Part shown: positions 10,911 through 23,992 of the stretch, one piece after another | How positions within the stretch are numbered: position 1 is the stretch's first letter | Layout of the letters: each line of letters opens with the position of its first letter | Origin: Aphelocoma coerulescens | Taxonomy: Eukaryota > Chordata > Aves > Passeriformes > Corvidae | NCBI RefSeq assembly: GCF_041296385.1 | Contig: NW_027183505.1 | Location: 62,001-126,000 of the forward strand | Direction: 5' to 3' | DNA: 64,000 bases | Position numbers and translations under genes: made by a program | The notes under the pieces: model-generated | Told to the model about the DNA's origin: nothing | Databases searched by the model: none | The model's input: the letters and a program-made list of their open reading frames with translations, nothing else

Positions 10911-13096
10911 GTAGAAAGGGGACATCGTTCCAGGCAGCCTGTACTGAGCATGTGGCTCCTGAGTGGGGTTTGTTGTTTAGGAAACCTGCTCCGGCTTTTC
11001 CATTCTTTCCTTCCAAACAGGAAAACTTCTCCTGGGGCTGTGTGCAGGCAGAGCCCTGAGGAGAGCAGGTGGCACATGGTGCGCTGGGCTGGGACAGCCA
11101 GCTGCAGAGCTCAAGGGAAGAAGCCCAAAGTGTCACAATGGCTCCTTGCCTTCACATGCAACACCTGGGTCACAATGGTCTCCTTGATTCCATGAGGCCC
11201 CACTGTGTCACAATGGCTCCTTGGTTCCATCAGGTTCCGCAGTGTCACCATGGTCTCCTTTGATCCGCACTGTCATCATGGACAATTGGTTCCATGAGGC
11301 CCCGCAGTGTCACAATGGTCCCTTGCTTCCATAGGTTTGATGTTGTAACAATGGACTCCTTGCTTCTATGAGCTAGCCTGCTTTTTGCAGAGGTGTCTTT
11401 GGTTCCAACAAGGCCCCGCTGTGTCTCAGTGCACCCTGGCTTCCATGTGGATGTGGAGTATCACAAAGGCTCCTTGGTTCCACCAGGTCCTGCTGTGTCA
11501 CAATGGGTCCTGTGGTCCCTGAGGCCCTCCAAAGTCATCGTGAAGGCTTGCTTCCATGAGGTTCCATTATGTGCCAGTGGTCATCTTGGTTCCAGGAGTT
11601 TCCTTAGTGTCACAATGCTCTCCATGCTTCCTTTAGGCCCTGCTTTGCCACAATGGTCCCCTTGTTTCCATGAGGCCCTGCTGTGTCACAATGGACGTAC
11701 GGTTCCATGATGTTGCGTGGTGTCACCGTGCTCTTCTTGAATCCGCAGTGTAACCATGGACCATTGGTTCCATGCGGCCTGGCAGTGTCACAATGGGCTC
11801 CTTGATTCCATGATTCCCCACGGTGTCACAATGGAGCCTTGTTTCTAGGAGGTTCTGTACTGTCACAATTGCCTCCTTGATGCCATCAGCCCCTGCAGTG
11901 TCACAATGGCTCCTTGGTTCCATGAGGAACACAATAGCTTGGCATAAGCATTGAGCAACAGCTGCTGAACACACCTGGCAACATCTGCTTGCATCAAAAG
12001 AGGGCTTCAAGCTGACAATGGCACCAGCAGCTTCCATCTGCAACAGAGACCCAGGAAAGGACAGGCTGTGCCGGTTTGGACAAATGTGGAGGAAAATATC
12101 CTCTGATAGAAGGCAGGTTACACCCAGCCATCCCCCACCAGGTTTGGGAAAAAAGAATTTTCCTGGGAAGAAAGTGAAAGAGAGAAAACCTCTTTTTTTA
12201 ACAAACACACAGGAAAAGGATAACAATGCTAAATATTAAAAGCTCTCGCTGTGCAGAGAAAGCTGGGATAATTTGAGAGTCCTTCCGTGTTTCGGTGGGG
12301 TCTCCTGAAACATCCATAGACAGCGAGGCCCGTGCAAAGAAACAGGGAGCGATTCTTGAGAGAAGTTTCAGAGCTCTTTCTTCTCCAGCCACATGGGCGG
12401 GGCACTGCCAAAGAACTGAGCAATCACGGCACAAGCAGGGCCCTCCTCGCACAAGGCAACACAAAATAAGCAGTGCTGAACAGGATTAGGGCACATGTGA
12501 GCAGGGAGCAGGGAGACCCCCCGTGCCCAGGCCATGCCTCTACCCCAGGGTCCCCTCTTCCCATGACCTCATGGCAGGGGGGAGGAACCCCAACACTTCC
12601 GTAGGTGTAGTCTCTCTCCTCCTCCTTGCAGCTGCCTCATGGGCCCACATTCAGGGCTCCCACCTGGGTAGAAAATTCTCCCAATGTGCTCTGATGTTGA
12701 AAGAGTCAAGAAGAGAAGAAGGGAAAAAAACCCCCGAAGTCCCAGGAAAACAAAGTTCAACTCTCCATCTCCCTCCAGAGAAAAGGAGCTGAAAACTGGC
12801 TAAAAAGAAACAAGGTTGTTTCCACCGCTCTTGCTGCAAGCAGGATGCAGAGGAGTGTGTATGTGTGTCCTTGAACAAACGCTCTGAGAAGTTTGTCCGT
12901 TTTTTTTTTTTCCTCTCTCCCCTCTCAGGCTCAGTTGAAAGGCACAGAAATGCACAAAGTTCACTTCTGGGCATAGAGCAGCAATAGGGGATACACATGA
13001 TAAAGTCACCCCAAGACACAGGGACAGAGAATTCAGTGGAAAGACTCCGAGAATTCTGCTCCCAGAGATCATTCATTCCTGCTCACACTGACCCTT
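10911..13096. repeat. Monomer 6, type B* (L1/R2, undeleted end), 2,186 bp
   Basis: Minisatellite at 11131-11927. The left half is L1. The right half is R2: cagccatccc near 12130, tttggg for tttttgg, gagagaaaacctc, a 6-C run before gtgccc near 12520, and a 12-T run at 12900-12911. Unlike other B copies it keeps cattcatt near 13070, so it is 4 bp longer. It is followed by an L1 left half, so an R2-to-alpha exchange point lies near its right end. Confidence 0.94.
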
Positions 13097-15278
13097 GTAG
13101 AAAGGGGACATCGTTCCAGGCAGCCTGTACTGAGCATGTGGCTCCTGAGTGGGGTTTGTTGTTTAGGAAACCTGCTCCGGCTTTTCCATTCTTTCCTTCC
13201 AAACAGGAAAACTTCTCCTGGGGCTGTGTGCAGGCAGAGCCCTGAGGAGAGCAGGTGGCACATGGTGCGCTGGGCTGGGACAGCCAGCTGCAGAGCTCAA
13301 GGGAAGAAGCCCAAAGTGTCACAATGGCTCCTTGCCTTCACATGCAACACCTGGGTCACAATGGTCTCCTTGATTCCATGAGGCCCCACTGTGTCACAAT
13401 GGCTCCTTGGTTCCATCAGGTTCCGCAGTGTCACCATGGTCTCCTTTGATCCGCACTGTCATCATGGACAATTGGTTCCATGAGGCCCCGCAGTGTCACA
13501 ATGGTCCCTTGCTTCCATAGGTTTGATGTTGTAACAATGGACTCCTTGCTTCTATGAGCTAGCCTGCTTTTTGCAGAGGTGTCTTTGGTTCCAACAAGGC
13601 CCCGCTGTGTCTCAGTGCACCCTGGCTTCCATGTGGATGTGGAGTATCACAAAGGCTCCTTGGTTCCACCAGGTCCTGCTGTGTCACAATGGGTCCTGTG
13701 GTCCCTGAGGCCCTCCAAAGTCATCGTGAAGGCTTGCTTCCATGAGGTTCCATTATGTGCCAGTGGTCATCTTGGTTCCAGGAGTTTCCTTAGTGTCACA
13801 ATGCTCTCCATGCTTCCTTTAGGCCCTGCTTTGCCACAATGGTCCCCTTGTTTCCATGAGGCCCTGCTGTGTCACAATGGACGTACGGTTCCATGATGTT
13901 GCGTGGTGTCACCGTGCTCTTCTTGAATCCGCAGTGTAACCATGGACCATTGGTTCCATGCGGCCTGGCAGTGTCACAATGGGCTCCTTGATTCCATGAT
14001 TCCCCACGGTGTCACAATGGAGCCTTGTTTCTAGGAGGTTCTGTACTGTCACAATTGCCTCCTTGATGCCATCAGCCCCTGCAGTGTCACAATGGCTCCT
14101 TGGTTCCATGAGGAACACAATAGCTTGGCATAAGCATTGAGCAACAGCTGCTGAACACACCTGGCAACATCTGCTTGCATCAAAAGAGGGCTTCAAGCTG
14201 ACAATGGCACCAGCAGCTTCCATCTGCAACAGAGACCCAGGAAAGGACAGGCTGTGCCGGTTTGGACAAATGTGGAGGAAAATATCCTCTGATAGAAGGC
14301 AGGTTACACCCAGCCATCCCCCACCAGGTTTGGGAAAAAAGAATTTTCCTGGGAAGAAAGTGAAAGAGAGAAAACCTCTTTTTTTAACAAACACACAGGA
14401 AAAGGATAACAATGCTAAATATTAAAAGCTCTCGCTGTGCAGAGAAAGCTGGGATAATTTGAGAGTCCTTCCGTGTTTCGGTGGGGTCTCCTGAAACATC
14501 CATAGACAGCGAGGCCCGTGCAAAGAAACAGGGAGCGATTCTTGAGAGAAGTTTCAGAGCTCTTTCTTCTCCAGCCACATGGGCGGGGCACTGCCAAAGA
14601 ACTGAGCAATCACGGCACAAGCAGGGCCCTCCTCGCACAAGGCAACACAAAATAAGCAGTGCTGAACAGGATTAGGGCACATGTGAGCAGGGAGCAGGGA
14701 GACCCCCCGTGCCCAGGCCATGCCTCTACCCCAGGGTCCCCTCTTCCCATGACCTCATGGCAGGGGGGAGGAACCCCAACACTTCCGTAGGTGTAGTCTC
14801 TCTCCTCCTCCTTGCAGCTGCCTCATGGGCCCACATTCAGGGCTCCCACCTGGGTAGAAAATTCTCCCAATGTGCTCTGATGTTGAAAGAGTCAAGAAGA
14901 GAAGAAGGGAAAAAAACCCCCGAAGTCCCAGGAAAACAAAGTTCAACTCTCCATCTCCCTCCAGAGAAAAGGAGCTGAAAACTGGCTAAAAAGAAACAAG
15001 GTTGTTTCCACCGCTCTTGCTGCAAGCAGGATGCAGAGGAGTGTGTATGTGTGTCCTTGAACAAACGCTCTGAGAAGTTTGTCCGTTTTTTTTTTTTCCT
15101 CTCTCCCCTCTCAGGCTCAGTTGAAAGGCACAGAAATGCACAAAGTTCACTTCTGGGCATAGAGCAGCAATAGGGGATACACATGATAAAGTCACCCCAA
15201 GACACAGGGACAGAGAATTCAGTGGAAAGACTCCGAGAATTCTGCTCCCAGAGATCATTCCTGCTCACACTGACCCTT
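13097..15278. repeat. Monomer 7, type B (L1/R2), 2,182 bp
   Basis: Minisatellite at 13317-14113. The right half is R2 and carries the 4-bp deletion (cattcc for cattcattcc) near 15258. The deletion offsets the R2 insertions, so the length equals that of type A by coincidence. First monomer of the first 10,896-bp five-mer. Confidence 0.95.
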
Positions 15279-16144
15279 GTAGAAAGGGGACATCGTTCCA
15301 GGCAGCCTGTACTGAGCATGTGGCTCCTGAGTGGGGTTTGTTGTTTAGGAAACCTGCTCCGGCTTTTCCATTCTTTCCTTCCAAACAGGAAAACTTCTCC
15401 TGGGGCTGTGTGCAGGCAGAGCCCTGAGGAGAGCAGGTGGCACATGGTGCGCTGGGCTGGGACAGCCAGCTGCAGAGCTCAAGGGAAGAAGCCCAAAGTG
15501 TCACAATGGCTCCTTGCCTTCACATGCAACACCTGGGTCACAATGGTCTCCTTGATTCCATGAGGCCCCACTGTGTCACAATGGCTCCTTGGTTCCATCA
15601 GGTTCCGCAGTGTCACCATGGTCTCCTTTGATCCGCACTGTCATCATGGACAATTGGTTCCATGGGCCCCGCAGTGTCACAATGGTCCCTTGCTTCCATA
15701 GCTTTTACGTTGTAACAATGGACTCCTTGCTTCTATGAGCTAGCCTGCTTTTTGCAGAGGTGTCTTTGGTTCCAACAAGGCCCCGCTGTGTCTCTGCACC
15801 CTGGCTTCCATGTGGATCTGGAGTATCACAAAGGCTCCTTGGTTCCACCAGGTCCTGCTGTGTCACAATGGGTCCTGTGGTCCCTGAGGCCCTCCAAAGT
15901 CATTGTGGAGGCTTGCTTCCATGAGGTTCCATTATGTGCCAGTGGTCATCTTGGTTCCAGGAGTTTCCTTAGTGTCACAATGCTCTCCATGCTTCCATTA
16001 GGCCCTGCTTTGCCACAATGGTCCCCTTGTTTCCATGAGGCCCCGCTGTGTCACAATGGACCTATGGTTCCATGATGTTGCGTGGTGTCACCGTGCTCTT
16101 CTTGAATCCGCATTGTAACCATGGACCATTGGTTCCATGCAGCC
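14316..16144. repeat. Beta block 1 (R2 of monomer 7 + L2 of monomer 8)
   Basis: All divergence from the alpha family between monomers 7 and 8 lies between the first R2 marker (14316) and the last L2 marker (16144). Read across the arbitrary monomer boundary it is one contiguous divergent block. It contains the 4-bp deletion near 15258 and C's 1-bp loss near 15662. Confidence 0.8.
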
Positions 16145-17452
16145 GTGTCACAATGGGCTCCTTGATTCCATGATTCCCCACGGTGTCACAATGGAGCCTT
16201 GTTTCTAGGAGGTTCTGTACTGTCACAATTGCCTCCTTGATGCCATCAGCCCCTGCAGTGTCACAATGGCTCCTTGGTTCCATGAGGAACACAATAGCTT
16301 GGCATAAGCATTGAGCAACAGCTGCTGAACACACCTGGCAACATCTGCTTGCATCAAAAGAGGGCTTCAAGCTGACAATGGCACCAGCAGCTTCCATCTG
16401 CAACAGAGACCCAGGAAAGGACAGGCTGTGCCGGTTTGGACAAATGTGGAGGAAAATATCCTCTGATAGAAGGCAGGTTACACCCAGCCCTCCCCCACCA
16501 GGTTTTTGGAAAAAAGAACTTTCCTGGGAAGAAAGTGAAAGAGATAAAAACTATTTTTTTAACAAACACACAGGAAAAGGATAACAATGCTAAATATTAA
16601 AAGCTCTCGCTGTGCAGAGAAAGCTGGGATAATTTGAGAGTCCTTCCGTGTTTCGGTGGGGTCTCCTGAAACATCCATAGACAGCGAGGCCCGTGCAAAG
16701 AAACAGGGAGCGATTCTTGAGAGAAGTTTCAGAGCTCTTTCTTCTCCAGCCACATGGGCGGGGCACTGCCAAAGAACTGAGCAATCACAGCACAACCAGG
16801 GCCCTCCTCGCACAGGGCAACACAAAATAAGCAGTGCTGAACAGGATTAGGGCACATGTGAGAAGGGAGCAGGGAGACCCCGTGCCCAGGCCATGCCTCT
16901 ACCCCAGGGTCCCCTCTCCCATGACCTCATGGCAGGGGGGAGGAACCCCAACACTTCCGTAGGTGTAGTCTCTCTCCTCCTCCTTGCAGCTGGCTCATGG
17001 GCCCACATTCAGGGCCCCCACCTCGGGAGAAAATTCTCCCAATGTGCTCTGATGTTGAAAGAGTCAAGAAGAGAAGAAGGGAAAAAAACCCCCAAAGTCC
17101 CAGGAAAACAAAGTTCAACTCTCCATCTCCCCCCAGAGAAAAGGAGCTGAAAACTGGCTAAAAAGAAACAAAGTTGCTTCCCTCTGCTCTTGCTGCAAGC
17201 AGGATGCAGAGGAGTGTGTATGTGTGTCCTTGAACAAACGCTCTGAGAAGTTTGTCCGGTTTTTTCTCCTCTCCTCCCTCTCAGGCTCAGTTGAAAGGCA
17301 CAGAAATGCACAAAGTTCACTTCTGGGCATAGAGCAGCAATAGGGGATACACATGATAAAGTCACCCCAAGACACAGGGACAGAGAATTCAGTGGAAAGA
17401 CTCCGAGAATTCTGCTCCCAGAGATCATTCATTCCTGCTCACACTGACCCTT
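15279..17452. repeat. Monomer 8, type C (L2/R1 variant), 2,174 bp
   Basis: Minisatellite at 15499-16287. L2 markers: a 1-bp loss in ccatgggcccc near 15662, atagcttttacg near 15698, a 2-bp loss (gtctctgcacc) near 15791, cattgtggagg near 15901, ggacctatgg replacing the BsiWI site near 16060, and a 5-bp loss in ccatgcagccgtg near 16137. The right half is R1, but with six T then ctcctctcctccc near 17260, and the TpG form acatgat. Confidence 0.95.
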
Positions 17453-19635
17453 GTAGAAAGGGGACATCGTTCCAGGCAGCCTGTACTGAGCATGTGGCTC
17501 CTGAGTGGGGTTTGTTGTTTAGGAAACCTGCTCCGGCTTTTCCATTCTTTCCTTCCAAACAGGAAAACTTCTCCTGGGGCTGTGTGCAGGCAGAGCCCTG
17601 AGGAGAGCAGGTGGCACATGGTGCGCTGGGCTGGGACAGCCAGCTGCAGAGCTCAAGGGAAGAAGCCCAAAGTGTCACAATGGCTCCTTGCCTTCACATG
17701 CAACACCTGGGTCACAATGGTCTCCTTGATTCCATGAGGCCCCACTGTGTCACACTGGCTCCTTGGTTCCATCAGGTTCCGCAGTGTCACCATGGTCTCC
17801 TTTGATCCGCATTGTCATAATGGACAATTAGTTCCATGAGGCCCCGCAGTGTCACAATGGTCCCTTGCTTCCATAGGTTTGATGTTGTAACAATGGACTC
17901 CATGCTTCTATGAGCTAGCCTGCTTTTTGCAGAGGTGTCTTTGGTTCCAACAAGGCCCCGCTGTGTCTCAGTGCACCCTGGCTTCCATGTGGATCTGGAG
18001 TATCACAAAGGCTCCTTGGTTCCACCAGGTCCTGCTGTGTCACAATGGGTCCTGTGGTCCCTGAGGCCCTCCAAAGTCATCGTGAAGGCTTGCTTCCATG
18101 AGGTTCCATTATGTGCCAGTGGTCATCTTGGTTCCAGGAGTTTCCTTAGTGTCACAATGCTCTCCATGCTTCCTTTAGGCCCTGCTTTGCCACAATGGTC
18201 CCCTTGTTTCCATGAGGCCCCGCTGTGTCACAATGGACGTACGGTTCCATGATGTTGCGTGGTGTCACCGTGCTCTTCTTGAATCCGCAGTGTAACCATG
18301 GACCATTGGTTCCATGCGGCCTGGCAGTGTCACAATGGGCTCCTTGATTCCATGATTCCCCACGGTGTCACAATGGAGCCTTGTTTCTAGGAGGTTCTGT
18401 ACTGTGACAATTGTCTCCTTGATGCCATCAGCCCCTGCAGTGTCACAATGGCTCCTTGGTTCCATGAGGAACACAATAGCTTGGCATAAGCATTGAGCAA
18501 CAGCTGCTGAACACACCTGGCAACATCTGCTTGCATCAAAAGAGGGCTTCAAGCTGACAATGGCACCAGCAGCTTCCATCTGCAACAGACACCCAGGAAA
18601 GGACAGGCTGTGCCAGTTTGGACAAATTTGGAGGAAAATATCCTCTGATAGAAGGCAGGTTACACCCAGCCATCCCCCACCAGGTTTGGGAAAAAAGAAT
18701 TTTCCTGGGAAGAAAGTGAAAGAGAGAAAACCTCTTTTTTTAACAAACACACAGGAAAAGGATAACAATGCTAAATATTAAAACCTCTCGCTGTGCAGAG
18801 AAAGCTGGGATAATTTGAGAGTCCTTCCGTGTTTCGGTGGGGTCTCCTGAAACATCCATAGACAGCGAGGCCCGTGCAAAGAAACAGGGAGCGATTCTTG
18901 AGAGAAGTTTCAGAGCTCTTTCTTCTCCAGCCACATGGGCGGGGCACTGCCAAAGAACTGAGCAATCACGGCACAAGCAGGGCCCTCCTCGCACAAGGCA
19001 ACACAAAATAAGCAGTGCTGAACAGGATTAGGGCACATGTGAGCAGGGAGCAGGGAGACCCCCCCGTGCCCAGGCCATGCCTCTACCCCAGGGTCCCCTC
19101 TTCCCATGACCTCATGGCAGGGGGGAGGAACCCCAACACTTCCGTAGGTGTAGTCTCTCTCCTCCTCCTTGCAGCTGCCTCATGGGCCCACATTCAGGGC
19201 TCCCACCTGGGTAGAAAATTCTCCCAATGTGCTCTGATGTTGAAAGAGTCAAGAAGAGAAGAAGGGAAAAAAACCCCCGAAGTCCCAGGAAAACAAAGTT
19301 CAACTCTCCATCTCCCTCCAGAGAAAAGGAGCTGAAAACTGGCTAAAAAGAAACAAGGTTGTTTCCACCCCTCTTGCTGCAAGCAGGATGCAGAGGAGTG
19401 TGTATGTGTGTCCTTGAACAAACGCTCTGAGAAGTTTGTCCGTTTTTTTTTTTTCCTCTCTCCCCTCTCAGGCTCAGTTGAAAGGCACAGAAATGCACAA
19501 AGTTCACTTCTGGGCATAGAGCAGCAATAGGGGATACACATGATAAAGTCACCCCAAGACACAGGGACAGAGAATTCAGTGGAAAGACTCCGAGAATTCT
19601 GCTCCCAGAGATCATTCCTGCTCACACTGACCCTT
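17453..19635. repeat. Monomer 9, type D (variant L1/R2), 2,183 bp
   Basis: Minisatellite at 17673-18469. Left-half markers private to D: cacactggctcc near 17753, cattgtcataatgg near 17810, caattagttcc near 17826, ggactccatgc near 17895 and actgtgacaattgtc near 18401. It also has cagacaccc and aaatttgg before the right half. The right half is R2 with a 7-C run near 19059 and the 4-bp deletion near 19615. A g to c change at 19370 is private to this copy. Confidence 0.95.
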
Positions 19636-20502
19636 GTAGAAAGGGGACATCGTTCCAGGCAGCCTGTACTGAGCATGTGGCTCCTGAGTGGGGTTTGTTG
19701 TTTAGGAAACCTGCTCCGGCTTTTCCATTCTTTCCTTCCAAACAGGAAAACTTCTCCTGGGGCTGTGTGCAGGCAGAGCCCTGAGGAGAGCAGGTGGCAC
19801 ATGGTGCGCTGGGCTGGGACAGCCAGCTGCAGAGCTCAAGGGAAGAAGCCCAAAGTGTCACAATGGCTCCTTGCCTTCCCATGCAACACCTGGGTCACAA
19901 TGGTCTCCTTGATTCCATGAGGCCCCACTGTGTCACAATGGCTCCTTGGTTCCATCAGGTTCCGCAGTGTCACCATGGTCTCCTTTGATCCGCACTGTCA
20001 TCATGGACAATTGGTTCCATGAGGCCCCGCAGTGTCACAATGGTCCCTTGCTTCCATAGCTTTTACGTTGTAACAATGGACTCCTTGCTTCTATGAGCTA
20101 GCCTGCTTTTTGCAGAGGTGTCTTTGGTTCCAACAAGGCCCCGCTGTGTCTCTGCACCCTGGCTTCCATGTGGATCTGGAGTATCACAAAGGCTCCTTGG
20201 TTCCACCAGGTCCTGCTGTGTCACAATGGGTCCTGTGGTCCCTGAGGCCCTCCAAAGTCATTGTGGAGGCTTGCTTCCATGAGGTTCCATTATGTGCCAG
20301 TGGTCATCTTGGTTCCAGGAGTTTCCTTAGTGTCACAATGCTCTCCATGCTTCCATTAGGCCCTGCTTTGCCACAATGGTCCCCTTGTTTCCATGAGGCC
20401 CCGCTGTGTCACAATGGACCTATGGTTCCATGATGTTGCGTGGTGTCACCGTGCTCTTCTTGAATCCGCATTGTAACCATGGACCATTGGTTCCATGCAG
20501 CC
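18672..20502. repeat. Beta block 2 (monomers 9/10)
   Basis: R2 of D joined to L2 of E. It differs from block 1 by the 7-C run and by lacking the 1-bp loss in ccatgaggcccc, so D/E and B/C carry two beta subtypes. Confidence 0.8.
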
Positions 20503-21810
20503 GTGTCACAATGGGCTCCTTGATTCCATGATTCCCCACGGTGTCACAATGGAGCCTTGTTTCTAGGAGGTTCTGTACTGTCACAATTGCCTCCTTGATG
20601 CCATCAGCCCCTGCAGTGTCACAATGGCTCCTTGGTTCCATGAGGAACACAATAGCTTGGCATAAGCATTGAGCAACAGCTGCTGAACACACCTGGCAAC
20701 ATCTGCTTGCATCAAAAGAGGGCTTCAAGCTGACAATGGCACCAGCAGCTTCCATCTGCAACAGAGACCCAGGAAAGGACAGGCTGTGCCGGTTTGGACA
20801 AATGTGGAGGAAAATATCCTCTGATAGAAGGCAGGTTACACCCAGCCCTCCCCCACCAGGTTTTTGGAAAAAAGAACTTTCCTGGGAAGAAAGTGAAAGA
20901 GATAAAAACTATTTTTTTAACAAACACACAGGAAAAGGATAACAATGCTAAATATTAAAAGCTCTCGCTGTGCAGAGAAAGCTGGGATAATTTGAGAGTC
21001 CTTCCGTGTTTCGGTGGGGTCTCCTGAAACATCCATAGACAGCGAGGCCCGTGCAAAGAAACAGGGAGCGATTCTTGAGAGAAGTTTCAGAGCTCTTTCT
21101 TCTCCAGCCACATGGGCGGGGCACTGCCAAAGAACTGAGCAATCACAGCACAACCAGGGCCCTCCTCGCACAGGGCAACACAAAATAAGCAGTGCTGAAC
21201 AGGATTAGGGCACATGTGAGAAGGGAGCAGGGAGACCCCGTGCCCAGGCCATGCCTCTACCCCAGGGTCCCCTCTCCCATGACCTCATGGCAGGGGGGAG
21301 GAACCCCAACACTTCCGTAGGTGTAGTCTCTCTCCTCCTCCTTGCAGCTGGCTCATGGGCCCACATTCAGGGCCCCCACCTCGGGAGAAAATTCTCCCAA
21401 TGTGCTCTGATGTTGAAAGAGTCAAGAAGAGAAGAAGGGAAAAAAACCCCCAAAGTCCCAGGAAAACAAAGTTCAACTCTCCATCTCCCCCCAGAGAAAA
21501 GGAGCTGAAAACTGGCTAAAAAGAAACAAAGTTGCTTCCCTCTGCTCTTGCTGCAAGCAGGATGCAGAGGAGTGTGTATGTGTGTCCTTGAACAAACGCT
21601 CTGAGAAGTTTGTCCGGTTTTTTTTCCTCTCCCCCCTCTCAGGCTCAGTTGAAAGGCACAGAAATGCACAAAGTTCACTTCTGGGCATAGAGCAGCAATA
21701 GGGGATACACACGATAAAGTCACCCCAAGACACAGGGACAGAGAATTCAGTGGAAAGACTCCGAGAATTCTGCTCCCAGAGATCATTCATTCCTGCTCAC
21801 ACTGACCCTT
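19636..21810. repeat. Monomer 10, type E (L2/R1), 2,175 bp
   Basis: Minisatellite at 19856-20645. The left half is L2, but without C's 1-bp loss in ccatgaggcccc. The right half is the standard R1 with acacgat. A private a to c change lies at 19879 (cttcccatgc). Confidence 0.95.
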
Positions 21811-23992
21811 GTAGAAAGGGGACATCGTTCCAGGCAGCCTGTACTGAGCATGTGGCTCCTGAGTGGGGTTTGTTGTTTAGGAAACCTGCTCCGGCTTTTC
21901 CATTCTTTCCTTCCAAACAGGAAAACTTCTCCTGGGGCTGTGTGCAGGCAGAGCCCTGAGGAGAGCAGGTGGCACATGGTGCGCTGGGCTGGGACAGCCA
22001 GCTGCAGAGCTCAAGGGAAGAAGCCCAAAGTGTCACAATGGCTCCTTGCCTTCACATGCAACACCTGGGTCACAATGGTCTCCTTGATTCCATGAGGCCC
22101 CACTGTGTCACAATGGCTCCTTGGTTCCATCAGGTTCCGCAGTGTCACCATGGTCTCCTTTGATCCGCACTGTCATCATGGACAATTGGTTCCATGAGGC
22201 CCCGCAGTGTCACAATGGTCCCTTGCTTCCATAGGTTTGATGTTGTAACAATGGACTCCTTGCTTCTATGAGCTAGCCTGCTTTTTGCAGAGGTGTCTTT
22301 GGTTCCAACAAGGCCCCGCTGTGTCTCAGTGCACCCTGGCTTCCATGTGGATGTGGAGTATCACAAAGGCTCCTTGGTTCCACCAGGTCCTGCTGTGTCA
22401 CAATGGGTCCTGTGGTCCCTGAGGCCCTCCAAAGTCATCGTGAAGGCTTGCTTCCATGAGGTTCCATTATGTGCCAGTGGTCATCTTGGTTCCAGGAGTT
22501 TCCTTAGTGTCACAATGCTCTCCATGCTTCCTTTAGGCCCTGCTTTGCCACAATGGTCCCCTTGTTTCCATGAGGCCCTGCTGTGTCACAATGGACGTAC
22601 GGTTCCATGATGTTGCGTGGTGTCACCGTGCTCTTCTTGAATCCGCAGTGTAACCATGGACCATTGGTTCCATGCGGCCTGGCAGTGTCACAATGGGCTC
22701 CTTGATTCCATGATTCCCCACGGTGTCACAATGGAGCCTTGTTTCTAGGAGGTTCTGTACTGTCACAATTGCCTCCTTGATGCCATCAGCCCCTGCAGTG
22801 TCACAATGGCTCCTTGGTTCCATGAGGAACACAATAGCTTGGCATAAGCATTGAGCAACAGCTGCTGAACACACCTGGCAACATCTGCTTGCATCAAAAG
22901 AGGGCTTCAAGCTGACAATGGCACCAGCAGCTTCCATCTGCAACAGAGACCCAGGAAAGGACAGGCTGTGCCGGTTTGGACAAATGTGGAGGAAAATATC
23001 CTCTGATAGAAGGCAGGTTACACCCAGCCCTCCCCCACCAGGTTTTTGGAAAAAAGAACTTTCCTGGGAAGAAAGTGAAAGAGATAAAAACTATTTTTTT
23101 AACAAACACACAGGAAAAGGATAACAATGCTAAATATTAAAAGCTCTCGCTGTGCAGAGAAAGCTGGGATAATTTGAGAGTCCTTCCGTGTTTCGGTGGG
23201 GTCTCCTGAAACATCCATAGACAGCGAGGCCCGTGCAAAGAAACAGGGAGCGATTCTTGAGAGAAGTTTCAGAGCTCTTTCTTCTCCAGCCACATGGGCG
23301 GGGCACTGCCAAAGAACTGAGCAATCACAGCACAACCAGGGCCCTCCTCGCACAGGGCAACACAAAATAAGCAGTGCTGAACAGGATTAGGGCACATGTG
23401 AGAAGGGAGCAGGGAGACCCCGTGCCCAGGCCATGCCTCTACCCCAGGGTCCCCTCTCCCATGACCTCATGGCAGGGGGGAGGAACCCCAACACTTCCGT
23501 AGGTGTAGTCTCTCTCCTCCTCCTTGCAGCTGGCTCATGGGCCCACATTCAGGGCCCCCACCTCGGGAGAAAATTCTCCCAATGTGCTCTGATGTTGAAA
23601 GAGTCAAGAAGAGAAGAAGGGAAAAAAACCCCCAAAGTCCCAGGAAAACAAAGTTCAACTCTCCATCTCCCCCCAGAGAAAAGGAGCTGAAAACTGGCTA
23701 AAAAGAAACAAAGTTGCTTCCCTCTGCTCTTGCTGCAAGCAGGATGCAGAGGAGTGTGTATGTGTGTCCTTGAACAAACGCTCTGAGAAGTTTGTCCGGT
23801 TTTTTTTCCTCTCCCCCCTCTCAGGCTCAGTTGAAAGGCACAGAAATGCACAAAGTTCACTTCTGGGCATAGAGCAGCAATAGGGGATACACATGATAAA
23901 GTCACCCCAAGACACAGGGACAGAGAATTCAGTGGAAAGACTCCGAGAATTCTGCTCCCAGAGATCATTCATTCCTGCTCACACTGACCCTT
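21811..23992. repeat. Monomer 11, type A with acatgat, 2,182 bp
   Basis: Minisatellite at 22031-22827. L1/R1 throughout, with the TpG form at 23894 (acatgat). Monomer 29 has the same combination. Last monomer of the first 10,896-bp five-mer. Confidence 0.95.

Larger units (their letters stand above)
13097..23992. repeat. Higher-order repeat copy 1 (B-C-D-E-A), 10,896 bp
   Basis: Monomers 7-11, with lengths 2,182, 2,174, 2,183, 2,175 and 2,182. The same order and total length recur at 23993-34888 and 47980-58875. Differences between the copies are isolated substitutions (19370, 19879) and the state of the last A. Confidence 0.92.

Noticed and set aside
11723..12226. 167-codon minus-strand frame over the minisatellite
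   Set aside because: It appears when R2 loses one base in the tttttgg stretch and is shorter (106-113 codons) in other monomers. The periodic 25-residue peptide is a by-product of two 37/38-bp copies making 75 bp.
14837..15445. 202-codon open frame on the minus strand, repeated in all deleted B and D monomers
   Set aside because: It exists only because the 4-bp deletion and the 12-T tract join two shorter frames. In B* and A copies the frame breaks. It has low-complexity, shifting composition, no recognisable domain, and overlaps frames on the other strand.
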